Part shown: piece by piece, positions 13,223-25,290 of the stretch | How the letters are laid out: every line of letters begins with the position of its first letter | How positions within the stretch are numbered: position 1 is the first letter of the stretch | Source of the DNA: Taenia hydatigena | Taxonomy: Eukaryota; Platyhelminthes; Cestoda; Cyclophyllidea; Taeniidae | Length of the DNA: 64,000 nt | Assembly (NCBI GenBank): GCA_036345935.2 | Contig: JADWOT020000009.1 | Location: 6,901,381-6,965,380 of the forward strand | Direction of reading: 5' to 3' | The notes under the pieces: generated by a model | Told to the model about the DNA's origin: nothing | The model's database searches: none | Seen by the model: only the letters and a program-made list of their open reading frames with translations | Program-made: the position numbers and the translations under genes

Positions 13223-13966
13223 GAGGGATCAACACGTGAGCGGCTGTATCAAGACATTCCTATCCAAACTCTTAGTATCCACCACAGTGTGAAGGATATG
13301 AAATGGCTGGACGTACACATCTGCAGGATGCTTTTCTTTACAAACGCAGAGGGGCACTCTCACTATTATGATCGTGCAAGAGAGCATTACGATAACGTGG
13401 ACGATTTCTTTCGTGGCCTCACGTCGGGAGAGTTTCCTGCTAATGCACAAGCTCCAGTCAGCTGTTTGATCACCACACCATGTCGCTGCACGTAAACTTC
13501 GCTGTACGGGATGCGACGCTACAAATGCGATTTGCCAGTACTACACTCTGCTTCCTCCACTCGTCTCTTCTTGGACGTGTCTAAGGACGTTCCCAAATTT
13601 TCAGACCAGTGGAATCCATTCTTGAGGTCAGCAGGTGGCACCGTATTGGACATGCGTGAATGGTCTGACGAAGGTGGAGAAGGAAGAGAACGGATGCAGC
13701 TGAGCGATTATGACTGTGTCATTTTATATCTTGATCGCCCGGATTTTGAACATCGGGACTGTGGACATCTGAATGCTGTAGGCGACGTCCTCACGCCAAA
13801 GCAAACGCTTGTTGTGACAGGCTCGATGCGGCTAACATTGGATCTCATCCCGAATTTGGACTGCATGCAAAAGATGTTCGAGGCTGTAAATGGTTTTTAC
13901 TTTCTCCCTTTTTCCAAGTTATTTGATAGTTGTCGCATTTGGTGCAACCGGTGGCAAGACAATTAG
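13223..13966 (+). pseudogene. BRCT-like gene copy 1, disrupted by a nonsense codon
   Basis: An acceptor (GTGCCGTTTTAG) precedes an exon that runs in one frame from 13223 to a TAG at 13966, interrupted by one TAA at 13493. The paired copy at 27882-27049 has AGA at the equivalent place and stays open. Near the start, KDMKWLDVHICR resembles the conserved Trp helix that closes a BRCT repeat. Later, a strand (TRLFLDVSKDVP), a Trp (SDQWNPFLRSAGGTVLD) with the Gly-Gly turn, and a strand (YDCVILYLD) follow the order seen in the second BRCT of 53BP1-type tandem repeats, ending with LVVTGSM. BRCT domains bind phosphopeptides in DNA-damage and cell-cycle proteins. The BRCT reading is from memory of the fold, not a search. 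The reading frame after 13966 is lost relative to any further exon. Confidence 0.6.
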
Positions 13967-14450
13967 ACGATCAATTTGGTGGGGATGGTACAGTGGCCCT
14001 GTTTCCATGTCATGTGGGGAAGGACTGGAGCTTTACACGCCCAAGAATGTTTACGACTAGTCAGTCTACGACAGCATTCAATGAAGTGCCCAAAGCCTTC
14101 AAGATGAAATATTATACAATGATGTTTGAAAAGACCCCTACCTTTTATTGGTGCACTGGGTGGGTTCGGAACAAAATAGAAGTGATTTGGAATTATCAAG
14201 CCGTAGGTAATAGATTGGCTCAGTGCTCTTATTGTTGTAAAGGCGTTCTTGTAGGTTATTAAGGCATCATTATCTCTCAACATTTAACCACCGCGTATGA
14301 GAATATGAGCTTGTACAGTGCTAATAAATTCAAAATGCAATTCGATGCATCCAAGACCGTTCACTTACATTATGTCACTTAATTAGTCTGTCAGATAGGG
14401 TTGCTTGATTTTGCGACTAGATATTCCTAAATTCGCCTGCTTTCTTGCAG

Positions 14451-14635
14451 ACCGCATAATCACACGCGTGAAATCTGGTGACATGCACTCGCACGCACCA
14501 AGACGAAATTTTCCTGCCGCAACACTTGCTGCTTACCACCCAACACCCAATTCAAATTATGACTATATTCGCCGCTTCACAATGGTCGGTGTACACGCTG
14601 AGCTCACGCTGCCGACTAAGAAATGTAGATTCTAA
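14451..14635 (+). pseudogene. C-terminal exon belonging to the BRCT-like copy 1
   Basis: A good acceptor (CTGCTTTCTTGCAG) leads into a frame of about 61 codons ending at TAA. Its C-terminus, GVHAELTLPTKKCRF, is nearly repeated in the other arm (26697-26473, minus) as GLHAEFTLKTKKCRF. Conservation of the last residues and the stop in both arms suggests the true end of the ancestral protein. In the other arm the acceptor AG is lost. The function of this tail is unknown, and its link to the BRCT-like exon is inferred from order and strand. Confidence 0.45.
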
Positions 14636-15415
14636 ATTTAGACGACGGTGATTTCGCTTTCTCGTGACTTGCTGTACGCCCTCTAAATGCTGTTTAAATA
14701 AGGGGACATCAACTTGAGATCGGTAAATGTTGCGTGTTACGATCCGCAGTCGTAATCGTAATCAGATTTCAATTCTAGGCCAAAGCCAACCTTAAGCCGT
14801 GTGAGTGTCATTGAGGTGTGAAAGATTAAATTACCATGAGGTTGGTCTTTCAATGCTAAACAGGGTGACCCACTCTTATCAAGGACCTGATGAGCCTGTG
14901 AAGGTGGGTTCGCCAGTTGCTTTTGCTTGAGGAGTCTAATATTTTTACACACGCATGGCTCAACTGCCCATGTAAGTGTTGTGTGCTCCACTCGCAATTA
15001 ATTTTGGAGTCCATACGCCATGTTGCCACCATGGCATCACATTATCAAGAGATCATGAGCATTGATGGCTCGAGTGCGAGCTGGGAGAGCGATAGTCGAC
15101 CACTTCATTGCTCTCTCATATTCTCCGAGTTAAATCACCAGTAAGGTGTGACGCATGTTGATAGTATCTGGTTCGTCTGCAGTCACATCAAATGGCTGGC
15201 TAGTCAGGATTAAATTAGCCGTCGGTCAGAGTGTTAAATTACTGACCAGCCGAACGGCTAACCTCCCAAATGACCAGTGACTCTCATTGATTCATTCGTT
15301 GACACGGTAAGGTGTCAGAGGCAGTGCTGTCTTTTCTACGTCCTCTGAGGATGCATACGCATCACCGCCAACATCAACAAGAATGTAGACCCAAGAACGC
15401 AATTGTTTGGTCGAA

Positions 15416-17040
15416 CTGCACCGTGGACAAGTTTGGAAACTGGACAAGCGGTGTCAGCCTCTCAGGTCGTGGCTGTGTATGGTTTTTCTTGCAGTGAAAT
15501 CCGAATCCAAATATGATGCCAAGAGCAGTAAAATGGAGCTAAATTATCTCTGGGTGTATAACATCACGTCCTGCTTCTAACAGAGCAGGCATAAAATTAG
15601 GGACACTTGAGTGATAAACAGGGAAGTTGAGGAGAAAGTTAGACAGCAGCTAAAATAATATCTGCTTCTAACGAAGTGGCAACTGTTCCTTATCTCTTTC
15701 GAATTTAACAGTTTAAGGAAATACCCTCATATGCCGAATAGGAGTAAACACATGCCGATTAGTGTAAAGCATAGAAAGGTAGCTGCTCACCACTTGCCAC
15801 TTCAAAATCTCCTTTCGGAACGAACGTTTCCAACAGAAATAGGCATAGTTGGACCAGCATCTCTCATCCAGGGACAACTTGTATTTGTAGTCCATGCACG
15901 TATGCTTATAAGGAAGTTGTAGGCCTGTAGAATGGCCTATTTTTCATCGCACACACGCACACACATACGGTGAAGCCGCATGTTATTGGGCCGCTTGGGT
16001 TGTTGCGCTGGAGAGTCTGTTAAGCGATATAGCATTCGCTTTCAACTGCGTGACGAGCTGCAATATGAAGAGTAGGCAGCATTGACAGACTCACGAGAAT
16101 GTTTGCGCTAGCACTAGAACAGTGGTGGTAAACAGGTTGCCGTGCCGAAATCAGTGAATTCGGACTACAGGCTTAAGTGTGGTTGTGAGATTAAGATAGG
16201 ATTTTCCGTATTCAGTATAGACACCTAACTATCCAGCCACAAATGATCATCCTTTAGTTGCTACGCGGAGAAGCGCTATATCGTCTATTGAGTGTTTTAA
16301 TGCCTTTAGATTACACGTAGGCTTCATGGTCTTGAAGTGTGTATTTTATAGACCACATTCTGTTCAAATAACCGAATCGAAGTGGTATAAAGGATTGCGA
16401 ACCACTGCAAAGCGGTTTAAGGTATGTCACATGGAATGGTGGCGATTTGTCTGTAATGTAGCTGAGATTCCATTTTGTCTGTGCAGAAACGGAACAAAAA
16501 GACTCATCATGCATAGTGAAGTGATTCGAACACCTACAGATGAAGAGGATGTCTCATCTGGTATTCTGCGTTTGTGGAAGTCATGTACTATTATCTTCTG
16601 ACATCATCATTGAATATGTCTAGGAAATTCACTTTCACCTGCGCTTAGTTTGGATGGCTGGTAAATGGATTTTGAGGGAATACTCTGATTGAAGAAACGC
16701 TGCAGCAATCGACACGGACCGGTGAATGGCGGAAGTGAAATTGAAGGCGCAGTGTGCTTCTCCGCTTTGCCTCTTCTGCTCTCCTTTTCTCCTTAATGCA
16801 AGTGAGTTTACCCTCTTTTTGTGTCCCTTGGCACTCCGTCAAGTGAGTTCCATTGATTAATGCCATCGACTTCAATGAACAGGTTTTACTTCCAATGTCT
16901 CACCAGCATAGCATGTCTGGCACCCTAGTAATTCACAAAGGCTCCTAGACCACGATGTGCGACGTAAGTCAGCGTTGCTTGCATGTGTACGCGCATTCAT
17001 TTCCTTCCAACCCCCAAGTTTAAGTTCAGCTCACAGTTTT
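15416..17040. other. no secure gene; one rejected exon pair
   Basis: At 16.32-16.58 kb an open frame with a good donor (TTTAAG then GTATGT at 16422) and acceptor (TTTTGTCTGTGCAG, about 16487) looks exon-like, but the two sides do not share a codon phase, so I do not call a gene. A short CA-rich run lies near 15950. Confidence 0.3.
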
Positions 17041-17044
17041 GATT

Positions 17045-17700
17045 AAGCAAAGGCATGTCATCCGCTTTAACCCTCCTGAACTTGAAGTAAAGTAGGTAGC
17101 TTAGTAGTTTTTGCGCCAGCCACATTTGTGACAAAAAGGAGCTCATTTGTTTCGCCTAACTAAGCGTAGTCTACGATTCGAGCTTCTTTTGTTTGTCAGT
17201 CTCAAATACCTCGTGGCAAAAATCATGGGTTCTAAAGTGACTCCTCGTCATCGCCACTAACCTGTACTAGTAGCGTCCGAAGCATTCAACAAAGTGTCTA
17301 CTTCTCATTTTATACGTATTGGTGAAATGGAGCAGCCCACAACAGCTTTGCGTCATGGCGATGAGGAGTTTCTTCGTTGCAATCACCACAACTTGTATTG
17401 TGATCCCCACTATTGCTTAATTTCCCTTCGATTGGGTAGCTGCATCGTGTTGTTTATTACTGCTGCGGATCTCACCCATTACCAGTGTTGCCCATCCTGC
17501 TTGCACAATTCTTTGTGCTTCTTGCGCACTCTAAAGTTATTTCCTGCCATTGGCTTATTTAAGGTTGTGCGCACGCCTTTCGTTTCAGCAATGTCACTTC
17601 ATCCATTTTGCCCTCGATGAAGTTAATATAAGTAGGTAGCTCAATTCTTTCCATTTACTAGTTATATTTTTGACTAAACGAGCTTATTTGGTCTACATCA
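17045..17700 (+). repeat. diverged tandem repeat, two units about 550 bases apart
   Basis: Sequence around 17045-17165 recurs at about 17590-17700: both carry GTCA, a TCATCC/CATCC block, a CCT(C)GA-AA block, TAGGTAGCT, and later GAGCT(C/T)ATTTG. The intervening sequence is unique by eye. It is an old local duplication with no obvious coding role. Confidence 0.45.
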
Positions 17701-18344
17701 TGGCATCTGCACCATCTGTGGAATAGACTACGCATGTCGCGTATGCTAGCAAATCTCGATTGACTGTTCTATGAGTGGATGTGTGCCGGTGAAAGCCGCT
17801 GGAATGAAATATGCTTAAGGAACAATGTTTGAAGTAAAGCCGCATCAATAAAGGCAATCGCTCTCTCCCAAAACCAACATTTGGAGTCTTTCCAGCCACT
17901 GCGCCAAGCTCGTGTCATTGGGCATTGCGTGTGTTGCAAAGGTACCCAAACTTTGTGATGCCCTTCACTCTCCGTGGTTTGGTCCGTACCTTGGCAAGAG
18001 TGTCATGTCGCGCGTCTGTAGTTACTCTGTCTGCATACAATCAGCTTGACTTTTGCTTACTAGTTTTCGTTCTTAACCAATCTATTGCTACTTCTGTGAA
18101 TGATTTCCAGAGTGTATAAAAGTCAAGCATACTGAAGTTGATGCATTGAATAACATGAAAAGATAATAATTTGCATCGTTACCAAGGATTCAGGAAGAGC
18201 TCACACTTAATAGCGGTAAGTTAACACACAGTTGGTTTAACGTTTTAAGTGATTTGAGAACTCAATGATAGCATTTTTGACATTCAAATATGATTGATCG
18301 GAGGGGCCAGTCATGCGAAGTAGACAGAACGAATTTGCCTTGTG

Positions 18345-18495
18345 ACTTCTTTTCAGCTATCTTCAGTCTCCACTCTTACTGCTATTTGAGAAGTCCTTGC
18401 ACTCCACTTTGTTGTCGTACTTTACCGGAAAATCCATTTGTACACTTGTTGTGTGATTTTGGTGGTACCATAGGTAATTACATGTCGTCACAAAA
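18345..18495 (+). repeat. dispersed repeat copy A
   Basis: This block begins TTTTCAGCTATCTTC and matches 23160-23300 in the same orientation, including CTACTGC/TTACTGC, AAGTCCTT, CTTTGTTGTC/TTTGTTGTC, ACTTTACC and the end ACCATAG followed by CTACATG-like sequence. The copies differ by many substitutions. Nothing identifies the element class. Confidence 0.5.
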
Positions 18496-18499
18496 TAAG

Positions 18500-20590
18500 C
18501 AAACTAGTGTACAGTAGGTGACCATGCATCAAGTAATGGGGAGCAATTGGTACAAGCAGATAAGTGAGGTGGCCTTTAAATGTGATTTGGGTTTAAAGCA
18601 CCCCTCTAGGGGCCTCTGAACTGAATGTTTTGTGTGAGTAGTGGGTAACTCAGAATGCTGCCTAGTCATATAAGGGACCTAGTCGTGCCTCGTCTGATAT
18701 TTGAATTGTTTGATGAGAAATGAGAATTAAGTTATAGGGACTTTTAATGGACTAGGGCTAAGCTATTTTGGCACAGGCAACAATTCTCGCTGTCCCCAAG
18801 CCATTCATCAAAATAATTGTCGACATTATGTGCAGCCTTTAGTTGGCTGCCAAATCCTCACCTTCCTCATCGCGCTACAAGATTGATTAGTGCTCTAGCG
18901 TCCAGCATGCTTTTGAGGTCACGTCATTCTCTACTGGATCGTTCAAAATGTTGATTGGCGCCACAAAGGATGCCCAATATTGATTGTCTCGCTGTCGCAA
19001 CATGCTTGGCAGCTGACAACAGACGAATAGCAAAAATGGGTGGTCGGACAGATGAATCAATGGACAGGTGATAAATGATTGGATAGTTAATACGGGGTTC
19101 GCGTGAAAAGTAATTCTCGTAAGCTGTTTTAACACACATTTGATGGGTTCTATCAAGCCTTATAGTCAGTGCACTGAAGAACTCGGAGCCTAGTAATAAA
19201 GGTCATTGCAAGCCTCCTCTTTGTTTAGATGTCGTCGCACGTCGTAGCTTGAAATTCTACTGATCGCGAGAAAGGGAAGCAATATATGCAGTGCGCTAGG
19301 GTAATTGGCAGCGCATAGGGATGCAATGGGAGTGGCAATTGTTTAAGACCTTGCTTCGAAGTGAGCAACTCCCGCCTTCCAATCGCGTACAGTGGGTAAA
19401 ATTATATAAAGTATGACCTCAAAGCCGAAATTACTAGGTAGAGCCGATGTAGATTCAGCAGACTTCCTTTGTTATTTACATATTTGCATCTTGCTGATGG
19501 ATTAGATCGGCTTTGAATGCGTAGTAGTAGCAGTAGTATTAGTAGTAGTAGTAGCAGTGGTAGCAGGTGCTTAAAATGGGTGGGCTGGAGGGCAACAAAA
19601 GAGGAATGTACTTAAAGGCCCACTACAACTACTGCTCGGAGGGTGTGAAAGTAAGTGACGCGTCTAGTGCATGGGAAAAAAGGGCGCATATCAAACAAGA
19701 AGATTTAAATTTTGTGGAAGGAGTAGGGAATTGAAGGGGAAGATGTAGAAAAGGCTAATAAATGGAAGTGAGAGAGGTGTGAGCAGCACAGGCTGCACGG
19801 TCAAGGAAAAGTTACGTGTAGGACCTGCCCAACTGCCTGTCCTGGTTTTCTTTCTCCTAATAAGGAGGGCTTTAAATCGTTGCTAGCTAGCGCATGCACG
19901 ATAATAGAGGAGGTAGAAATAGGCGTGGCAAATGAGGAAGAGATGGCAAGAAGGCTTTTGTGAGGACACTTCTCTTTGGGCCTTAACGTTTACAGGCATA
20001 ATGGTTTCGAGGGTGAGGCAGCTAAAAATACTTTGTGACTGCATTTCTGTGTAGGTACAGTCGCAAAACTAAAGTGCAAAGACTAAATTTTTATGCTGAT
20101 TAGCAATCATGATCCTTTGTGCCCGACTTAATTTTAGTGATGAAGTTTGTGTATGTAAGACGAGTGGATGAAGATGGTTTCGCAATCAAAGGACCGTAAG
20201 TCTTAAATAAAAACAGTTCATTTAATGTTTTGAATTTCTTTCAATCCCATTTACATTTGCGGTTAGGAAGGAAACCTGACACTAATCAACCTCAGTTCCA
20301 CGCAATCTGCGGCACTGGCTAATCTTCGCAATTATGAGGAATCAAGTTTCAGTGTCTTTGTCGACGCAGAACGACGGCACGACGACAGTTGCGGTCTGAA
20401 TTAGGCTTTGAATTCACAAAGCTGAGGACCGATACTCTCGTCGCGTCGATGCACCCCTTTCAGAGTGCGTTAGTATTCGTGAACCTTGTAGTTCCCTTCC
20501 TTTTGCTCTAGCTCTACGTGTGCTATGATGTGACGGCATTTAAGCCAAAGTAGAGAAGCACATGGGAAGGCAACGTCTGCTACTGGGAAA
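18500..20590. other. no gene; microsatellite inside
   Basis: No supported gene. The stretch contains a GTA/GCA trinucleotide run (listed separately) and otherwise purine-rich sequence on the plus strand between 19.6 and 20.0 kb. Confidence 0.3.
19521..19567 (+). repeat. GTA trinucleotide microsatellite
   Basis: About 15 units of GTA with occasional GCA or TTA interruptions. Reverse-complement runs (TACTACTGCTACTAC) occur near 20978, so the two tracts lie in inverted orientation about 1.4 kb apart. Confidence 0.85.
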
Positions 20591-20645
20591 CAACCTATAC
20601 TGAGGACTGTTGTGCAAAGGCGACACCAGCAGACGCCACTGCTAG

Positions 20646-20770
20646 ACACTACGCGACACGTGCCACAGATTGATTCACGCACATGTCAAATGCGAAGACG
20701 TCAATCACATTCTCAACTGCCAGATATGCTTACGTACGCGTTGCGAAGCCTTCTACCGTTCGTTTTGCTT
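20646..20770 (+). mobile_element. possible remnant of a non-LTR retrotransposon C-terminus
   Basis: One frame reads TCHRLIHAHVKCEDVNHILN followed by CQICL. The spacing of Cys and His around an ED-x-x-HIL core recalls the C-terminal zinc-knuckle region of LINE-type ORF2 proteins (C, EDVxHIL, C). An in-frame stop sits just upstream, near 20640, and the sequence becomes low-complexity pyrimidine-rich downstream. This is pattern resemblance only; a chance match is possible. Confidence 0.25.
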
Positions 20771-21689
20771 CTTTGCCTTATCCCCGTTTTTATCACACCT
20801 CCCCCTGGTTCGTCCTCCTCGCCTCCAGTTTCCCTCTTATCCTTTACCTTCGCCTCCGCCCCGCTGATCCGCTATCTTTACTCTCGTCACCTTCTACCGT
20901 TGCAACGACGTCAAGGCACCAAAGCAGATAGAAATAGCAGAAACTAGGAGTAAGTTGCGTTACCACTCCTTCCTCTTCCTACTACTGCTACTACTTTAAT
21001 TTTTTTCTCTAATCTGTCTTACCCATTTTCTTTTCTACTACTTTAGCATGCCGTAACTCAAAATTTTGCTAACAGGTTTGCCAGTGCAATATACACCTCA
21101 AGGTAGAAAGCGAAAGGCAAATGGTTAAAGCGTGCCATTAGGTAAAAATGCACTTTGTCATCACAAATTCAAGTCCTTTCTGTTGCATTAGGCAGCGTGG
21201 CTATAGAAGCAGGTAGATAAAAGCAAATAGAAGTAGTAGGAAGCGGAAGCCAAATCGACAGCAATGACATTTGTCTACCTCTTTCTTCTACTCAACCTCC
21301 TTTTACTCTCCTCACCCACCACTTCCTTCTTCTACTTCAGTTAAATAATCGTGATACTTCGCCACCATCCACCAGGTACAATTGCTACCCTTGTCTTCTC
21401 TGGTGCGAAAAAAGAACTCGCGTTGATACATAAATAGGGAGAGCCATCAGGAAGGCACCTTCGTCAGCTCTGTAGCAATGTTTAGGGGTACGTCGCCGAT
21501 TCCCTTCATGCAGGTATGCCTTGTACCACTTTGCACTTCTCATTTCTTATGGTTTCTCTCGCACGCGATTGCGAATCGCCTAATCGAGAGCAGGAGTAGG
21601 GACAGAAGCATGAGCAGATGTAGTGAGCAGCCACGCATGCCTGATTATGACAGTCTGGTGTGGAAGAGAGTGAGAAAGGTTGGAAAGGA

Positions 21690-22085
21690 AGGCGATAGGT
21701 AGGTAGCCGTCTTCATTACCTACCATTCAAGCCAACCTTCACTCCTCCTCATTCGTCACGTCAAATCGGCCTAATGCAACCACAGGCTCCGTGCCTGGCA
21801 GATGGTAAGGACCAATGTACACATGCAGCAAGGAGGTTCGGCGACGTCTTCGAGATGGTGGAGCGGGAACCCTCTTGCTTCCTCCTCTCCTCACACGCAC
21901 CACTCCAATCCATTTTCGGCAAGTCGCTTTTTCTTGTCTATCTCTCACTTCACTGCATGCGCTCCTAAGCACCGCGTCTTGCATTACTTCTTACCACTTA
22001 TGCTTCAAACATTTGAATCACGGCAGACGGAGGGATGAGTGCTGTCTGCCTATAATCCGCCTACCGTCCTTCGTGTTTCGAAATC
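21690..22085 (+). repeat. dispersed repeat family member 1
   Basis: This segment aligns in the same orientation with about 36520-36860: ACCATTCAAG, a TCGCC/TCGGCCTAAT block, CACATGCA/CACACAAG, GTTCG(G/A), GATGG(T/C)G, GGAACC/GGGAGCC, then a pyrimidine-rich part beginning TCCTCCT. Both copies are GC-richer than their surroundings. Overlapping frames on both strands are open, but they differ between copies, so I do not call a protein. Confidence 0.5.
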
Positions 22086-22139
22086 AGTGACACCAAGACG
22101 CCTCACTCATCCAACTGAGTGCAGCTAGCTGCAAAGACA

Positions 22140-22198
22140 ATGTCGACGTCTCTTCACGGACCCTCTCCTGAGTTGAAGGAGTTAACAAATTTACAAAG
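22140..22198 (+). CDS. candidate first coding exon, unknown gene
   Basis: An ATG in the context AAGACAATGT opens a 59-base frame, MSTSLHGPSPELKELTNLQ, that ends exactly at a consensus donor (ACAAAG followed by GTGAGT). The next exon was not found; a 94-codon frame follows directly at 22199-22483 but begins inside the donor. The short, hydrophilic start followed by a helix-prone segment is like many small cytosolic proteins, which is not enough for a name. Confidence 0.3.
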
Positions 22199-22499
22199 GT
22201 GAGTAGAGGAACAAGGAGAATCGGCCGCAAGGTCACGATTGTAATGTTCGAGGTAGTATATGGGGGGAGCAGCTTAAGAGCACTTCTAATAGCCTACGAT
22301 GCGCAATTACATCATGACAGATGGGGCATTGATTACTTTCTTGATGAAAATATTGATTTATTGGTCAGTCGGTCAATAGCCAATGATGACCTTGAGAAAG
22401 AGTGGCGCCAACCGCAAAGCTCTATGCAGTCGCATTTGCAGGCGATTGTTAAACATCAAAGTGACGATATGTTTCTTGAATAAGTTTTAGCAACGCTGG

Positions 22500-23159
22500 A
22501 TTGATTTGCCAGCTTTGTAAGCATCGAGACAGCCTCAGTATCTCCAAATTGTTTGATCCTTGTCATTTTTACTTACGAAATGACTCGTAAGCGTATTTGA
22601 AAGCTACCCCAGTTGTCTGCTTGTACTAGTTATGCTTCATCACTTGATACGCGATCACCCACTTCGCAATCGTGTGATTATTTTGTGACAACATCTAATT
22701 ACCTATAGTACTACCAGAACAACACGCCAAGTGTGCAGATGACTTATTTCGGCAAAATGCGACCCCAAAAGAGGTTAAAGTACTTTGAAAAGGGCATTAC
22801 AAGTAAGAATGAAGATGGCTGAAGAGAAGTCGTAAGTTGCTTTAGTTAATTCTACTTTGGACGACTGACCCCTCCAATCAATCATATTTGAACGTGAAAA
22901 ATACTACCAGTGAGTTCTTAGCTCACTTCCACTTTTAGCCCTATTGCACTTTAACTTGCCGTTATTTATTGTAAGCGCCTCATGAATCATTTTTGTTGTT
23001 CTTATACAGTAAATGCCAGTGTGGATAGAATCAGACCAACCATCGCCAAACAATAAAGGACTTATAGTCTCGATACATCAACTTCAGTAAGCTCGACTTT
23101 TACAAACTCAGGAAATTATCCACAGAAGAAGGGGTAGATTGGTTTAAAACTGATGTTCT
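22500..23159. other. no gene supported
   Basis: AT-rich sequence with short frames only. No repeat partner noticed. Confidence 0.3.
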
Positions 23160-23300
23160 ACGACTTTTCTTCAGCTATCTTCTATCTCTACCTCTACTGC
23201 CATTTTTGAAGTCCTTACACTTTGATTTGTTGTCTCACTTTACCAAAAATCAAATTTTGTTGACACACTTGGCACCATAGACGACTACATGTTGGGAAAG
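23160..23300 (+). repeat. dispersed repeat copy B
   Basis: Partner of the block at 18345-18495, same orientation, more diverged at the 5' end. It is followed by CTACATGTTGGG as copy A is followed by TTACATGTCG. Confidence 0.5.
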
Positions 23301-23542
23301 ATGGCCATTGTGGTTGATGGCAGAGAGGCGGGCAGTGGTCGAGAGAAGGGAGTGAGGCATTCTTACTGCGAACTAGCCAACTCATCGGCCGACATGTGCA
23401 GACACCTTCACAGATGCACTTCCACTTGTACTAATGTGAGCAATGCAGTGTCGCTGAAGATAACAACGGCATTTGCTTGCAGTGAGTGCGAGTGTAAAGG
23501 GATTTGACGGGCAGTTGAATGCTATGTAAAGTCAACGCCAGG

Positions 23543-23745
23543 TCAGAGTTTAAAGTTTAATTCCGAATTGTAGCCACACATTAGTGTAGCATCAGGGTAA
23601 CGCCGCAGTAACAAGTTGGCAAATTTTTTAGCTACTGCATGCGTAGCCTCCTTAGGGCCATTTCCAGCCGTCTGTAAGTAACCCTGCACCACCTCAAAGT
23701 TGGCTTTTTGACCTCCGTCACATTGCTGAAGCACTCTTGTCTGGC
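23543..23745 (-). CDS. possible coding segment, unknown
   Basis: The minus strand carries a frame of about 67 codons ending at TGA (23543) that reads QCDGGQKANFEVVQGYLQTA, GNGPKEATHAVAKKFANLLL and a short tail. It overlaps a second open frame (23928-23632) that also has coding-like composition. There is no convincing acceptor. GPKEA followed by a basic helix recalls VHS-type adaptor domains (TOM1, HRS), but only a handful of residues fit, so I do not name it. Confidence 0.22.
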
Positions 23746-23759
23746 ATGCTCAAACTTGT

Positions 23760-25290
23760 GATACCGGAGACGGAGAGGTCGAATATTCACCCGAATTGGT
23801 AACAGTAGTTCCCATGTCTTTGGTATTAACACCGTAATCAAGCATATTGTATCCCCGCGACCGTATCTAGTCGTGTAACAATGGGTAGCTTGAAAGACTA
23901 TTAACAAGAAGGGCAAATTTGCTGGCATGTAATAGTCCTGACCTGCTTCTGTTTCCTCAAACGCCTAATATTCTTTTAAAAGCGGTCCCAATTCTCTCAG
24001 CTTCTAATAACTGAATTTGTCTGAGGTCTTAAAAACGCTTTCTGTTGCTTGGCGCGATCTGCGCTTGCCTGCCGAGATAGGATCAACGCTGGAAACCCTT
24101 AAAAGCATTGTAAAGGCTTTCGACATCTTTGCATCTGGGCCCAATGGATGATGGAACTTTGGATGTGCTCAAGGATGCTTTCACAGTTGACGTCGACTGG
24201 ATCGTATATATGCTTGCTTGGTCAAGGAATGACAATCGCAATCGTTTCTAACGGATAATGAACAACTTCTTCATCCCTTTTGGCTGCAATGAGAATTCTC
24301 TTACACTGCATGAAACCATTGTTTCATTTTTTTGAAAAGTTATTTTTTGACCCTAAACCTCAATTACGTGGGCATGTTGAGCAGCAAAACGCAAACGGAT
24401 GCATGATTTGTGGACTTGGACATAAATACGAGTAGTCTTAAGCTCATGTTTAAGTTTCCTGCTGTACATTTAGCGGCTTGAGAAGACGAATGATACATGG
24501 CCTACTTTCATCAAACAAAATATACATGCTTGAGTAGCACGCACAAAGTGCGTTAAGCCAAAGGCCCTGCTGGACAGGCACCCCCACTTGGCAGATAACG
24601 ATGGCGGATAGTTCTGGGATTATGGTTATAATCAAGCACGGATATCTCATGAATGCTGGTGGCTTCTGTTTACCTTATAGCTAACCCTTCCTATTTCAAA
24701 TAGTCACAGTATTCGATATCCATTAACTCATAATTCTGGCCGCGTTTTCCATTTGTATTTGCACGAACGATCTGAAGACCACTTGCGGTTGCAAGCATTT
24801 TTTTCAAAATACCATAGCGTCCTGAGAGCAACGCAAAGACATAAGGTACAGCTTGACAATATGGACTTAGGATATGTCCAAACAATGACGGCGCAAAGTG
24901 CCTGTGACTTCCTGGACAATTAGAGTGGCAAAGAAAAAAAACGATTCTTTTCTTTCATTAGTTTCTTAGCTTTAACTAAAATTTCAATGTGCCGCATCAC
25001 TTAAATCTATTCATCTGTATTTTGAAGCGCCGATATCAGCGATGCCTCAGAATAACTCATCCTTTTGGAGGCTAAGGTAATGCCTATTGAGCGTCCTTAG
25101 ACGCGCCAATCTATGCTGTAGAATACACGGCTTTCCGAATTTTTATGCTGCTTCCTGGTAAAGGCTAATGAGAGCATATTCTTGCTGTGTGAAAGCGTTT
25201 TGCTTTAAGCAAGGTCTTCTTTGTTCTTCCACTTGGCTACTCATTAACAGAAAGTAGTCGAGTCAAAAGCGAAGCCAGTTCTCTAACTGC
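23760..25290. other. no gene supported
   Basis: I see no splice-bounded exon. The minus-strand frames at 24450-24919 overlap one another in three phases, typical of chance openness. Confidence 0.3.

Larger units (their letters stand above)
12750..15415 (+). repeat. left arm of a large diverged inverted duplication
   Basis: This block matches the reverse complement of about 25550-28350 throughout: the 5' flank, the BRCT-like exon, the region after it, a small C-terminal exon and about 0.75 kb of 3' flank. Blocks such as GATGATCACTT near 13044 and TCTTTTCTACGTCCTCT near 15330 recur in the other arm in reverse. I judge similarity by eye at roughly three quarters of positions with many small indels, so it is an old duplication. 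The arm ends are approximate: similarity fades near 12.7 kb on one side and 15.42 kb on the other. Confidence 0.8.

Noticed and set aside
16326..16601. Exon-like pair with good donor at 16422 and acceptor near 16487
   Set aside because: The two sides do not share a codon phase in any combination that stays open.
20612..21000. Three overlapping plus-strand frames rich in Ser, Pro and Leu
   Set aside because: Openness comes from a pyrimidine-rich low-complexity tract; only the short Cys/His block at its start is mentioned.
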